Below the pieces are notes generated by a model, which saw only the letters and a program-made list of their open reading frames with translations, did no database searches and was not told the origin of the DNA. Below are positions 1 to 8,190 of a DNA stretch of 33,234 nucleotides, in pieces. Source of the DNA: Lachnospiraceae bacterium (lineage in GTDB: Bacteria; Bacillota; Clostridia; Lachnospirales; Lachnospiraceae). Position 1 is the stretch's first letter. Every line of letters starts with the position of its first letter. The position numbers and the translations under genes were made by a program. The stretch covers positions 1-33,234 of the forward strand of contig JAILHW010000148.1 in the NCBI GenBank assembly GCA_024695605.1. The letters run 5' to 3'.

Positions 1-170
1 TCGTACTGCTCGTCCTCGTACTGTTCGTCCTCGTACTCTTCCTCTTCGTACTGCTCGTCTTCGTACTCCTCGTCCTCGTACTCGCCGTCTTCATACTCCT
101 CGTCTTCGTACTCCTCGTCCTCGTACTCCTGATCCTCATACTGCTCGGGATCATACGCTTCCTCTTCATA
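1..170 (-). repeat. 15-bp tandem repeat encoding Tyr-(Glu/Asp-rich)4 pentapeptides
   Basis: In the kinase frame, twelve tyrosine codons occur at exactly 15-nt intervals, from codon 168-170 down to codon 3-5. The intervening residues are almost all Glu, Asp or Gln (units such as YEDEE and YEDEQ). The array continues past the window edge, so its full length is unknown. It lies between the kinase domain and the expected membrane segment. Confidence 0.95.
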
Positions 171-1136
171 CTGCTCTCCGGCCTCATCCTCCAGGCCGGT
201 CACTTTTCCGAGGTAGATATTGCCGGTCTGGCGCTTGATCTGCTCGAGGTCCTTTTCGGAGATGGTCCTCGTAGCTCCGCCGGTATCCGCATCAATGATC
301 TTGACAAAGTTCTCATTGGGAGTGATCAGGGATTTTTTCAGATCCACGATCAGCTCGCTCATGGACTGGTATCTGCGGTCCGGGCTCTTCTGGGTACATT
401 TGAAGATGATCTGCTCCACGCATACCGGGATCTCGGAAACAAACTCTCTGGGAGAAGGCATCTCCTCCTGGATATGGCGGATCGCGATGGCGACCGTCGT
501 TTCTCCGTCAAATGGAACACGTCCCGTGAGCATCTCATACATGGTGCAGCCCAGAGAATAGATATCACTTCTTTCATCGGAAAAGCCGCCCCTTGCCTGC
601 TCCGGTGAGGTATAGTGCACCGAACCCATCACGTTGGAGGTGATGGTGTTGGAGGTGGCTGCCTTTGCGATACCGAAGTCCGCGATCTTGACCTTTCCTT
701 CCTTCGAAATCATGATGTTCTGCGGCTTGATATCCCTGTGAATGATATGGTTATTGTGTGCCGCCTCGATACCCATGGATACCTGGATCGCAATGCTGAT
801 GGCCTCTTTTACGGAAAGCCTTGCCTTTTTCTCGATATAATTCTTCAGCGTGATGCCTTCCACAAGCTCCATCACGATATAGTGGGTATCGCCCTCCTCT
901 CCGACATCATAGACATTTACGATGTTCGGATGGGTCAGTCTGGCCGCTGCCTGTGCTTCCACACGGAATTTGGAAACAAAATTGGTGTTTTCCGAAAACT
1001 CCGACTTGAGCACCTTGATCGCCACATACCGGTTCAGCTTGTTGTCCTTTGCCTTAAAGACATCACTCATTCCGCCGGTGCCGATCTTCTCGAGCACTTC
1101 ATAACGATCTCCCATTACCATTCCGATTGTAATCAT
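1..1136 (-). CDS. prkC: PknB/PrkC-type serine/threonine protein kinase (partial, C-terminus outside window)
   Basis: The frame runs open from an ATG at 1136 to the window edge, giving 378 codons. It shows a complete Hanks-type kinase domain: glycine loop IGTGGMSDVFKA (residues 18-29), VAIK lysine K41, catalytic HRDIKPQN (133-140), DFG (153-155) and SPE (177-179) ending the activation segment. The domain ends near residue 270. An acidic linker follows that becomes an exact five-residue repeat with tyrosine at every fifth position. In this family a transmembrane helix and extracellular PASTA domains that bind peptidoglycan fragments usually come next, but they would lie outside the window. The ATG overlaps the stop of the phosphatase gene by 4 bp (ATGA), so the pair is translationally coupled. 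Such kinases phosphorylate cell-wall, division and translation proteins, and the partner phosphatase reverses this. The family call is firm; the PASTA region is inferred. Confidence 0.93.
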   Translation of the reverse strand, partial: MITIGMVMGDRYEVLEKIGTGGMSDVFKAKDNKLNRYVAIKVLKSEFSENTNFVSKFRVEAQAAARLTHPNIVNVYDVGEEGDTHYIVMELVEGITLKNYIEKKARLSVKEAISIAIQVSMGIEAAHNNHIIHRDIKPQNIMISKEGKVKIADFGIAKAATSNTITSNVMGSVHYTSPEQARGGFSDERSDIYSLGCTMYEMLTGRVPFDGETTVAIAIRHIQEEMPSPREFVSEIPVCVEQIIFKCTQKSPDRRYQSMSELIVDLKKSLITPNENFVKIIDADTGGATRTISEKDLEQIKRQTGNIYLGKVTGLEDEAGEQYEEEAYDPEQYEDQEYEDEEYEDEEYEDGEYEDEEYEDEQYEEEEYEDEQYEDEQY

Positions 1137-1891
1137 TCTTTATTCACCTCGTCTGAATAAGGACGCACTAAAACAACGCCGATATTATCCTTACCGCCGT
1201 TTTCATTTGCCTCATCTATCAGGGCATGCGCCGTTTCTACCAATGTTTTATCATTCGGGAATTTGTTGAGGATCTCCAAGATCCTGCGATCCTCCACCAT
1301 GTTCGTAAGGCCGTCACTGCACATCAGGATCTTATCCGAAGGATTCAGCTCCACAGTGAAAAAATCGACCTCCACGGTTTCGGTTGCACCGATCGCCCGG
1401 GTAATGATATTTTTATCCGGATGCAATCTGGCTTCCTCCCGGTTCAATCCGCCGAGCCGGATCATCTCCTCTACAAGGGAATGATCTCTTGTGATCTGAC
1501 GGATCTCCTTGCTGTTTGCCACATATAAACGGGAGTCACCGACATTGGCCACCTGCAAAAATCTTCCGATCACGGTGGCAACCACAACGGTCGTACCCAT
1601 TCCGTACAGGTTCGGATCCTCTGCGGCCCGCTCGCGGATCTCTTTATTGGCTGTCTGGATCGCCTTCTTGATGATGATAGAAGGGTTCTTCTCAAAGGAA
1701 GCCTTGATCTCCCTTTCGATGGTCTCTACGGTGTAGCGGGATGCGTAATCTCCCGCCTTATGACCGCCCATGCCATCGGCAACAATAAACAGATTCGGCA
1801 TATTTCCAACCGGAGTGGAGGAGCAATATACAAAATCCTGATTCAATTGTCTTCTGCGTCCGATATCCGTGACGGAATAAGCCTTCAGCAA
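1133..1891 (-). CDS. stp: PP2C-family serine/threonine phosphatase (PrpC/Stp)
   Basis: This metal-dependent protein phosphatase is expected to dephosphorylate the kinase encoded directly downstream and its substrates. With a TTG start at 1891 it has 252 residues, the usual length. Visible PP2C motifs are NQD (17-19), DGMGGH (39-44) with metal-binding aspartate and glycine, GDSRLYV in the middle, a CSDGLTNM segment, and KDNIGVV near the C-terminus. A longer frame opens at TTG 1915, but the ribosome binding site GGAGGA (1899-1904) lies inside it and is correctly spaced 7 nt from TTG 1891; starting there gives the family-typical N-terminus LLKAYSVTDIGRRRQLNQD. The gene has its own upstream intergenic region with a candidate promoter and overlaps the kinase start by 4 bp. 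No transmembrane segment is visible, so the protein is cytosolic. Confidence 0.93.
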   Translation of the reverse strand: MLKAYSVTDIGRRRQLNQDFVYCSSTPVGNMPNLFIVADGMGGHKAGDYASRYTVETIEREIKASFEKNPSIIIKKAIQTANKEIRERAAEDPNLYGMGTTVVVATVIGRFLQVANVGDSRLYVANSKEIRQITRDHSLVEEMIRLGGLNREEARLHPDKNIITRAIGATETVEVDFFTVELNPSDKILMCSDGLTNMVEDRRILEILNKFPNDKTLVETAHALIDEANENGGKDNIGVVLVRPYSDEVNKE

Positions 1892-1898
1892 CCGGGTT

Positions 1899-1904
1899 TC
1901 CTCC
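1899..1904 (-). promoter_or_regulatory. Ribosome binding site that decides the stp start
   Basis: GGAGGA on the minus strand, 7 nt before TTG 1891. It lies downstream of the alternative TTG at 1915, which therefore cannot use it. Confidence 0.75.
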
Positions 1905-1920
1905 CAAAAAAACAAACTCT

Positions 1921-1950
1921 GTTATATCCTATAACTATATGTCCTTCCAA
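1921..1950 (-). promoter_or_regulatory. Candidate promoter of stp-pkn
   Basis: On the minus strand, TTGGAA (1945-1950) and TATAAC (1921-1926) are separated by 18 bp. Each matches the sigma-A hexamer at four to five positions. The site is in the only gap between rlmN and stp and is preceded by a terminator-like hairpin, which supports an independent start. The AT-rich stretch offers other -10 choices. Confidence 0.45.
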
Positions 1951-1994
1951 TATAGAAAGGTTACAACTCAAATACACATTTTACCATAGAAATG

Positions 1995-2028
1995 AAAAAA
2001 GGACAAGAACCTATGTCTTTTCAGTCCT
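1995..2028 (-). terminator. Weak terminator after rlmN
   Basis: On the minus strand AGGAC pairs with GTCCT and inner AAGA pairs with TCTT, with a four-base bulge between the two helices, followed directly by a run of six T. The outer arm overlaps the rlmN stop codon. The stem is short, so some read-through into stp is likely. Confidence 0.5.
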
Positions 2029-3070
2029 CGCCCTCTAAACGTACCTTTCTTCGAAGCTGACCGCAGGCCGCATCGATATCCGCCCCTATGGTCCTTCGTA
2101 TGGTCGCATTGACCCTGTTTTGTTCCAGTTTGTCCGCAAAGGCCTTGGCAGCCCTTCGGTCCGGTGCCCGGTAGCCTGCCTCCGTCACGGGATTGACCGG
2201 AATCAGATTGACATGTGCTCCCGCCCGCAGCGCCAGCTCACTCAGGTTTTTTACATCCTCATCAGAGTCATTCACCCCTGCGATCAGGCTGTATTCAAAG
2301 GTCACCCTGCGGCCCGTGATCTGCCCGTAATCCGCCACCGCTCCTACCACCTCATCCAGCGTGTATTTATGTGCGATGGGCATGATCTGTTTTCTCTTTT
2401 CATCCGTAGGCGCATGCAGGGAAAGCGCCAGCGTGATGGCAAGCTTTTCCTGTGCCAGCGCCCGGATCTGCTCCACCAACCCGCAGGTGGAAACCGTGAC
2501 GTTCCGCTGACTGATATGCAGGCCGTTTTCATCCGTCAAAAGCTGCAGAAAACGCATCAGATTGTCATAGTTGTCCAGTGGCTCACCGGTGCCCATGACC
2601 ACCACGTTGCTGACACGCTCCCCGGTGTCCCTTTGGATCCTGTAGATCTGATCGAGCATCTCGGAAGGCGTCAGGTTTCTGACCAGTCCCCCGATCCCGG
2701 AGGCGCAGAACTTACAGCCCATCCGGCACCCCGCCTGGGAAGAAATACAGACACTGTTGCCGTGGTGATAGGGCATCCACACACTTTCGATCATCTGCCC
2801 GTCCGAGAGGGCAAACAGATACTTCCTGGTGCCGTCCAGCTTGGAGATCTGAAGTCTTTCCGTCTGAAGGCAGGTAAGGACGCACTCCTTTGCCAGCATC
2901 TCCTTCATGCTTTTGGGTAGATTCCCCATCTCCTCAAAGCTTCCTGCAAGGTGTCTGTGCATCCATTCATAGAGCTGGGCTGCCCTGTATTTTTTCTCGC
3001 CTTTTTCCAGGAGGAAGGCTTCCAGCTCTTCCTTGGTCAGGCTCTTAAGATCCATCATATTCTGGTTCAT
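2021..3070 (-). CDS. rlmN: 23S rRNA (adenine2503-C2)/tRNA methyltransferase RlmN
   Basis: This radical SAM enzyme methylates C2 of A2503 in 23S rRNA, and of A37 in some tRNAs. The 349-residue protein has the cluster motif CRMGCKFC with C115, C119 and C122 in the Cx3Cx2C spacing. GTGEPLDNYDN and the family strand NVVVMGTGEPL follow. The C-terminal ADIDAACGQLR carries the second methyl-carrier cysteine that separates RlmN/Cfr from other radical SAM proteins. The sequence has RlmN character throughout, with nothing suggesting the resistance variant Cfr. The ATG overlaps the rsmB stop by 4 bp (ATGA), so the two rRNA methyltransferases are coupled. An in-frame ATG four codons in is an alternative start. 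Confidence 0.96.
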   Translation of the reverse strand: MNQNMMDLKSLTKEELEAFLLEKGEKKYRAAQLYEWMHRHLAGSFEEMGNLPKSMKEMLAKECVLTCLQTERLQISKLDGTRKYLFALSDGQMIESVWMPYHHGNSVCISSQAGCRMGCKFCASGIGGLVRNLTPSEMLDQIYRIQRDTGERVSNVVVMGTGEPLDNYDNLMRFLQLLTDENGLHISQRNVTVSTCGLVEQIRALAQEKLAITLALSLHAPTDEKRKQIMPIAHKYTLDEVVGAVADYGQITGRRVTFEYSLIAGVNDSDEDVKNLSELALRAGAHVNLIPVNPVTEAGYRAPDRRAAKAFADKLEQNRVNATIRRTIGADIDAACGQLRRKVRLEGED

Positions 3071-4425
3071 CCTTCCGGTTTTTGAAACACGGCGATATAA
3101 AAGCCGTCGCTCTCATCGAGCCCGGGCGTCATACGAAGCTCCGAGCGCTTTGTAAACTCTGTTTCGGCCAGCAGCCAGTCGCGGTTATCCTCATTCTCCT
3201 CCCTGGTCATGGTACAGGTGGAATAGACCAGCTTCCCGCCGGGCTTTACATACCGGACTGCCTGCGAAAGGATCTGCCTTTGCAGCTGCTGGAGGCTTGC
3301 GATCTTTTCCGGCGAGATATGGTATTTGATATCCGGCTTTCTGCCCATCACGCCTAGTCCGCTGCAGGGAAGATCCGCGATCACGACGTCGGCTTTTTCG
3401 ATCAGATCCTCCTGACACTGTCTTGCATCCCAGACTCTGATCTCCAGGTTATCAAAACCGCTTCTTGCTGCATTTTCCCGGATCCTATCAGCTTTTTCCT
3501 CTGTCAGATCGCCGCAGATGACAAAGCCCTTTCCTGCTGCATCATCCTGTTCGTCCATAGCGGCCAGCACATCCGCCGCATGCAGGCTTTTGCCGCCGGG
3601 AGCGGCGCAGACATCCACCACCAGATCGCCCTTTTTCAGCCCTGCGTTTTCCACGACCATCATGGAGCCGATATCCTGGAAATACAGATATCCCTGCGCA
3701 TATCCCGGCAGGTTTTCAATGCCGCTCACGCCCTCCAAAAAGTAAGCGTATGCTAACTTTTCTGACGCTCTTACGGTAATGCCCTGCTGCTGCATCTTCG
3801 CAAGCAGGTCTCTTTTTTCCTCCTCCGTCATCCGCCTTGACAGGCGCACGCAAAGCGGTCTTTTTTCAGAAAGTGCAGAAAATACCTTTTCGGGATGCTC
3901 TGCCTGCTCAGAAGGCAGAGCATCCAGTATCTGATCCACAAGCCATTCGGGAAAAGAATAGGCCACAGCCAGATACCGAATCCTGTCCTGTTTCGGATCC
4001 GGAAGACTGATTTCATCCTTTTTCCGGTCCAGTGAGCGAAGCACACCGTTAACAAAGCCGGACAGACTCTGCAGCCCTCTCTTCTTTGTCAGCTTCACTG
4101 CTTCGTTCACGGCCGCCGAAGAGGGAATGTCCTCGGCAAAGAGGATCTGATAGGCGCCCATCCGAAGGATCGCGCGGATCACAGGCTTCATCTTTGCCGT
4201 CTTTGTTTTGGAAACGACGTCCAGATAATAATCAAGACGAATCAGCCATCTGACACTTCCCTCGCAGATCCGTCTGATAAAGTATTTTTGTGCATCCGGC
4301 AGATAGCCGTATTTTTTCAGGGCGCCGTCAAGCACCTCATTGCAGAAGGCTCCCTTTTCCCAGATCTCCAAAAGAAGCTCTAAGATGATCTGCCTTTGGC
4401 TGACCTGATTTGTCTTATCCGTCAA
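3067..4425 (-). CDS. rsmB: 16S rRNA (cytosine967-C5)-methyltransferase RsmB
   Basis: RsmB makes m5C967 in 16S rRNA using S-adenosylmethionine. From the N-terminus the protein has a NusB-like helical RNA-binding domain (about residues 1-140, with SSAAVNEAVKL and FVNGVLRS) and then the methyltransferase fold. That fold shows the SAM motif VVDVCAAPGGKSLHAA, motif IV DLPCSGLGVMGRKPD and motif VI YSTCTMTREEN; the two cysteines are the catalytic and release cysteines of RNA m5C enzymes. The longest frame starts at 4467, but AAAGGAG at 4432-4438 lies 6 nt before TTG 4425. That start gives a 452-residue protein beginning TDKTNQVSQRQI, the normal family N-terminus. The start overlaps the end of fmt by 11 bp, and the end overlaps rlmN by 4 bp. 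Confidence 0.94.
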   Translation of the reverse strand: MTDKTNQVSQRQIILELLLEIWEKGAFCNEVLDGALKKYGYLPDAQKYFIRRICEGSVRWLIRLDYYLDVVSKTKTAKMKPVIRAILRMGAYQILFAEDIPSSAAVNEAVKLTKKRGLQSLSGFVNGVLRSLDRKKDEISLPDPKQDRIRYLAVAYSFPEWLVDQILDALPSEQAEHPEKVFSALSEKRPLCVRLSRRMTEEEKRDLLAKMQQQGITVRASEKLAYAYFLEGVSGIENLPGYAQGYLYFQDIGSMMVVENAGLKKGDLVVDVCAAPGGKSLHAADVLAAMDEQDDAAGKGFVICGDLTEEKADRIRENAARSGFDNLEIRVWDARQCQEDLIEKADVVIADLPCSGLGVMGRKPDIKYHISPEKIASLQQLQRQILSQAVRYVKPGGKLVYSTCTMTREENEDNRDWLLAETEFTKRSELRMTPGLDESDGFYIAVFQKPEG

Positions 4426-5368
4426 AACGCTCTCCTTTCGAAAGGCTGTGCCCCAACAGATAGTCACGGCTTGCCATTCTCTTTTTCCCCTCCGGCTGTA
4501 GCTCTAAGATCCGAAGAATGCCCTGCCCGCAGACAACGTCAATGCCTTCCTTGGAAACACCCAAAACCTGTCCCGGCAGAATGCCTGAAGGATCCTCTGT
4601 CGTATCTCCCGGCTCCAAAACTCTGCTCTTCCAGATCTTCAGTGTCTTTTCTCCCTGTCTCACAAAAGCACCGGGCCAGGGATCCAGGCCGCGGATGCGG
4701 TTAAACAGGCTTCTTGCATCCTTTGAAAAATCCAGCTTTCCGTCTTCTTTTTTCAGCATTTTTACATAGCTGGCCTTCGCATCATCCTGCTTTTGCGGTG
4801 TGACCTTCCCATTTTCCAGCAAGGGAATGGTCTTAACCAAAAGCTCAGCTCCGGCCTGCATCAGAGCTTCAAACAGGCTTCCTCCCGTTTCCTCATCCGA
4901 GATCGGATACTCACATGTGGTCAGGATATCTCCCGTATCCAGGCCTTCCGCCATCTGCATGATGGTTACGCCGCTTACGCTCTCTCCATCCAGGATTGCC
5001 TGCTGGATTGGGGCGGCTCCCCTGTATTTGGGAAGCAGCGATGCATGGACATTGATGCACCCAAGCCTCGGCAGCTCAAGGATCTCTTTGGGAAGGATCT
5101 GCCCGAAAGCAGCCACCACAAACAGATCCGCCTGCGTCTGTCTGAGGGTTTCGATCACAGCAAGATCTCCTCTGATCTTCTCCGGCTGCAGCACGGCCGA
5201 GCCATGCTCCAGCGCACACACCTTAACCGGTGAGGGGACCAGTTCCTTTTTTCTGCCCTTGGGGCGGTCCGGCTGGGTCACCACAACCGGGATCTCATAT
5301 CCTGCATCATACAGGGCCTGTAAACAACCACGGGCAAAATCCGGGGTTCCCATAAATACGATCTTCAT
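4415..5368 (-). CDS. fmt: Methionyl-tRNA formyltransferase
   Basis: Fmt formylates initiator Met-tRNA with 10-formyltetrahydrofolate, before the deformylase encoded just upstream removes the formyl group from nascent proteins. The 317-residue product has the N-terminal KIVFMGTPDFA strand. The folate-site motif HASLLPKYRGAAPI with the catalytic Asn/His region (INVHASLLP) and the loop ending EGLDTGDIL with the catalytic Asp follow. The C-terminal tRNA-binding domain starts near residue 205 (RIRGLDPWPGAF). Length and motif order are normal. The ATG sits after an AGGAAA-type ribosome binding site, 20 bp after def, in the conserved def-fmt-rsmB order. Confidence 0.97.
   Translation of the reverse strand: MKIVFMGTPDFARGCLQALYDAGYEIPVVVTQPDRPKGRKKELVPSPVKVCALEHGSAVLQPEKIRGDLAVIETLRQTQADLFVVAAFGQILPKEILELPRLGCINVHASLLPKYRGAAPIQQAILDGESVSGVTIMQMAEGLDTGDILTTCEYPISDEETGGSLFEALMQAGAELLVKTIPLLENGKVTPQKQDDAKASYVKMLKKEDGKLDFSKDARSLFNRIRGLDPWPGAFVRQGEKTLKIWKSRVLEPGDTTEDPSGILPGQVLGVSKEGIDVVCGQGILRILELQPEGKKRMASRDYLLGHSLSKGERFDG
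4432..4438 (-). promoter_or_regulatory. Ribosome binding site that decides the rsmB start
   Basis: AAAGGAG on the minus strand inside the last codons of fmt, 6 nt upstream of TTG 4425. Confidence 0.7.
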
Positions 5369-5388
5369 TCCAATTTCCTTTTCTGCTC

Positions 5389-5925
5389 TTATTCGGCATC
5401 CTCATCGGTATTTTCATCGGTATTTTCATCGGCATCCTCGTCGATCTCCTCGAACTCCTCGCCTACGTTTTTCAACTCGCCCTCTACCAGCTCCGTATAA
5501 AGGTGTCCGTCCAGATGGTCGATCTCATGGCAGAATGCCCTTGCCAGAAGCTCCTCGCCCTCGATCTCAAAGGGCTCCATATTCACGTTACAGGCCCTTA
5601 CCTTGGCATAGTTCGGCCTTGTCACAATACCACATTTTCCCGGAACGGAAAGGCATCCTTCCTGGCCCGTCTGCTCCCCCGAGGTCTCGATGATCTCCGG
5701 ATTGATGAGCACGATGGGACTGTCCTGCTCGGGGCTGCAGTCGACCACAACGATGCGCTTTAAGATCCCCACCTGGGGAGCCGCAAGACCCACGCCGGAA
5801 GCATCATACATGGTATCGAGCATATCGTCGATGAGCACCCGAAGTCTCGGGGTGACCTCCTTTACCTCCTTGCAGGGTTTATTCAGGATCGGATCTCCGA
5901 TCTCTCTGATCTTTCTGATTGCCAT
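5389..5925 (-). CDS. def: Peptide deformylase with an acidic repeat tail
   Basis: This Fe2+/Zn2+ hydrolase removes the N-formyl group from nascent chains at the ribosome. All three active-site motifs are present: GVGLAAPQVG (motif 1), EGCLSVPG (motif 2, metal-binding Cys) and HEIDHLDG (motif 3, two metal-binding His and catalytic Glu). The catalytic body ends near residue 150. The remaining roughly 28 residues are an acidic tail, made in part by four copies of a 12-bp repeat encoding Asp-Glu-Asn-Thr or Asp-Glu-Asp-Ala. Type 1 deformylases normally end soon after the third helix, so the tail is an add-on of unknown use. The ATG at 5925 has a GAAAGGA ribosome binding site. The gene lies 15 bp after priA. 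Confidence 0.96.
   Translation of the reverse strand: MAIRKIREIGDPILNKPCKEVKEVTPRLRVLIDDMLDTMYDASGVGLAAPQVGILKRIVVVDCSPEQDSPIVLINPEIIETSGEQTGQEGCLSVPGKCGIVTRPNYAKVRACNVNMEPFEIEGEELLARAFCHEIDHLDGHLYTELVEGELKNVGEEFEEIDEDADENTDENTDEDAE
5395..5442 (-). repeat. Four 12-bp tandem repeats in the 3' end of def
   Basis: Four in-register 12-bp units are present. The two inner ones are identical and encode DENT; the two outer ones are near-identical to each other and encode DEDA. They lie one codon before the def stop. A multiple of three keeps the frame if the copy number changes. Confidence 0.9.
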
Positions 5926-5940
5926 AGTCTTTTTCCTTTC

Positions 5941-8187
5941 TCAATACCCCGAAATGGGGTCAAAATCAAACAAAAGTGAAAATCCCTCGGCGGCCTTTTT
6001 GACCTTTTCCACCTTCATTTCCAAAAGATCCTTCGCCCGGATCAGCACCTGCATATCGGGGCTTTTGACATAGACTACCTGACGATACCGATCCTTTATT
6101 TTGCCGATGGATGCCGGCGCAGGGCCGAGTACCTGCGGCCTTTGGGGCTTTTCATAGACCTCTGCCAGTCCCTGAAACAGCCACCCGGCAAAGGCAATGA
6201 GCTTTTCTTCATCCTCCCCTGTCATCAGTACGCAAAGTAGATGTACAACAGGCGGAAAGCCCATCATCTCACGGTCCGCGATCTCTTCCTCATAGAAGCC
6301 TTCATAATCCTGCTGCGCCGCCCTTTGGATGGCAAAATGCTCCGGCTGATAGGTCTGTATGATCGCCTCTCCCTCTCTCTCGGCCCTGCCTGCCCTGCCG
6401 ACGGCCTGTGTCAACAGCTGGAAGGTCCGCTCCGGAGCCGTAAAATCCGAAGCAAACAAGGAAAGGTCCGCTGCCAGAATACCCACGAGGGTTACCATGG
6501 GAAAATCATGTCCCTTGACGATCATCTGGGTGCCGATCAGGATATCCGCCTCCTGTGCCGTAAACGCAGCGAGGATCTTGTCGTAATCCTCCTTCTTTCT
6601 GGTGGTATCCGCATCCATCCGAAGCACCCGGGCAGCGGGAAACATCTTTTGCACTGCCTCCTCGATCTGCTGGGTTCCGGCCTTAAAGCCGTAGATGTAG
6701 GGAGAATCACAGGCCGGACAGCGCTTTACCTTCGGCGTTTCATAGCCGCAGTAATGACAGATCATCCGGTCCTTGTGATCCGATAAGGATACATCGCAGT
6801 GCGGGCATTTGAGTACCTCTCCGCAGCTTTTGCAGGAAACAAAACCTGCGATCCCGCGACGATTTAAGAATAACATAATCTGTTCTTTTCTGGCAAGCCG
6901 ATCTGCCATTGCCTCGGAAAGCGGCCTGCTGAACATGGAAAAGTTACCCTCTGCTAACTCTTTTCGAAGATCCGCGATCTGCACACCCGGCAGATGCGCT
7001 TCTCCGATCCGCTCCTTCAATGTATAGAGCAGATACTCTTTGTTTTTTGCCTTATAGTAGCTGTCCAGTGAAGGCGTTGCCGAGCCCAAAAACAGCCCCG
7101 CACCCGTTACGCTGCACAGATACTGCGCCACCTCTTTGGCATGGTATCTGGGCATCTGGTCACTCTTATAGCTGGTCTCATGCTCCTCATCTATGAGGAT
7201 CAGACCCAGATTCTCAAAGGGCGTAAACAGTGCGCTTCTCGGGCCGATCATGATCTGCACCTGTCCCTGCTCCACACGCCGAAGCTGATCGTATTTTTCT
7301 CCGGCAGACAGCCTGGAATTCAGGATCGAGATCACATCCCCGAACCGTCTGTAAAACCGTCGCACCGTCTGATAGGTCAGCGCGATCTCCGGGATCAGCA
7401 CGATCACCTGTCTGCCGCGCCTGAGCATCCCTTCGATGATCTCCATATAGACCTCGGTCTTGCCGGAGCCCGTAATGCCGTGCAAAAGCGCAGGCGTCCG
7501 TTCCCCTGCATCAAAGCGCTTCAGATAATCCTCTACGATCTCCTGCTGGGCAGGGGTCAGCTGTTTTTTCTCAGGCTCCTTTTCCCGAAACCGGATGGGG
7601 TTGCGAAAGCTCTGATAGCTTTCTATCTTCAGGATCCCCTTCTTTTCCAGTGAGGTAATGGTCTGCGCGGAAACCGCAAGCTGTCCGGTCAGATAGGAAA
7701 AACTGATCCCCGCACCCTGCGAAAGGGCCGAAAACAGTCTTACCTTTCCGCTCTGTCCCTTCAAAAACGCTTCCCGCCGAAGCAGCTCTGCCTCCTGCTC
7801 AGACACAGCAAGCGATACCTCCCGGTAGATGACATCCTTCATCTTTTTTTTCACCGGAAGAACGGTCTTCAGCGCTGTGATCATCGTAGATCCGTAGCGG
7901 TTTTTCATCCACCAGGCAAGGCCGATGCTGCGCGCAAGCGCCGGCATTTCACCCTCCTCGATCCCCTCGATCTCCTTGAGCTTTGCCGGATCGATATCCG
8001 TCGTATCCCCAAGCTGTGTCACATAGGCCTGCCGTCTGGTATTTCCTCTTCCGAAGGGGACGCTCACGCACTGTCCCACACTGATCACATCCCGCAAATG
8101 CTCCGGCACCTTGTAGGTAAACATCCGGTCCACGCTTTCATGGGAAATATCTATGATCACCCGGGCGAAGCAATCTTTTTCCTTCAT
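5941..8187 (-). CDS. priA: Primosomal replication-restart helicase PriA
   Basis: PriA recognises stalled forks and D-loops and reloads the replicative helicase. The 748-residue protein has the N-terminal 3'-DNA-binding domain, followed by a winged-helix region. The superfamily 2 helicase core then shows Walker A GITGSGKTEVY near residue 240 and Walker B LILIDEEHE. A zinc-binding insert has eight cysteines in four CxxC pairs (CKSCGEVLKCPHC, CHYCGY, CPAC). Helicase motifs QTYQPEHF and VGRAGRAERE follow. The length is normal. The ATG lies only 3 bp after the murE stop, with its AAGGAAAAGG ribosome binding site inside murE. Confidence 0.96.
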   Translation of the reverse strand: MKEKDCFARVIIDISHESVDRMFTYKVPEHLRDVISVGQCVSVPFGRGNTRRQAYVTQLGDTTDIDPAKLKEIEGIEEGEMPALARSIGLAWWMKNRYGSTMITALKTVLPVKKKMKDVIYREVSLAVSEQEAELLRREAFLKGQSGKVRLFSALSQGAGISFSYLTGQLAVSAQTITSLEKKGILKIESYQSFRNPIRFREKEPEKKQLTPAQQEIVEDYLKRFDAGERTPALLHGITGSGKTEVYMEIIEGMLRRGRQVIVLIPEIALTYQTVRRFYRRFGDVISILNSRLSAGEKYDQLRRVEQGQVQIMIGPRSALFTPFENLGLILIDEEHETSYKSDQMPRYHAKEVAQYLCSVTGAGLFLGSATPSLDSYYKAKNKEYLLYTLKERIGEAHLPGVQIADLRKELAEGNFSMFSRPLSEAMADRLARKEQIMLFLNRRGIAGFVSCKSCGEVLKCPHCDVSLSDHKDRMICHYCGYETPKVKRCPACDSPYIYGFKAGTQQIEEAVQKMFPAARVLRMDADTTRKKEDYDKILAAFTAQEADILIGTQMIVKGHDFPMVTLVGILAADLSLFASDFTAPERTFQLLTQAVGRAGRAEREGEAIIQTYQPEHFAIQRAAQQDYEGFYEEEIADREMMGFPPVVHLLCVLMTGEDEEKLIAFAGWLFQGLAEVYEKPQRPQVLGPAPASIGKIKDRYRQVVYVKSPDMQVLIRAKDLLEMKVEKVKKAAEGFSLLFDFDPISGY

Positions 8188-8190
8188 CCG

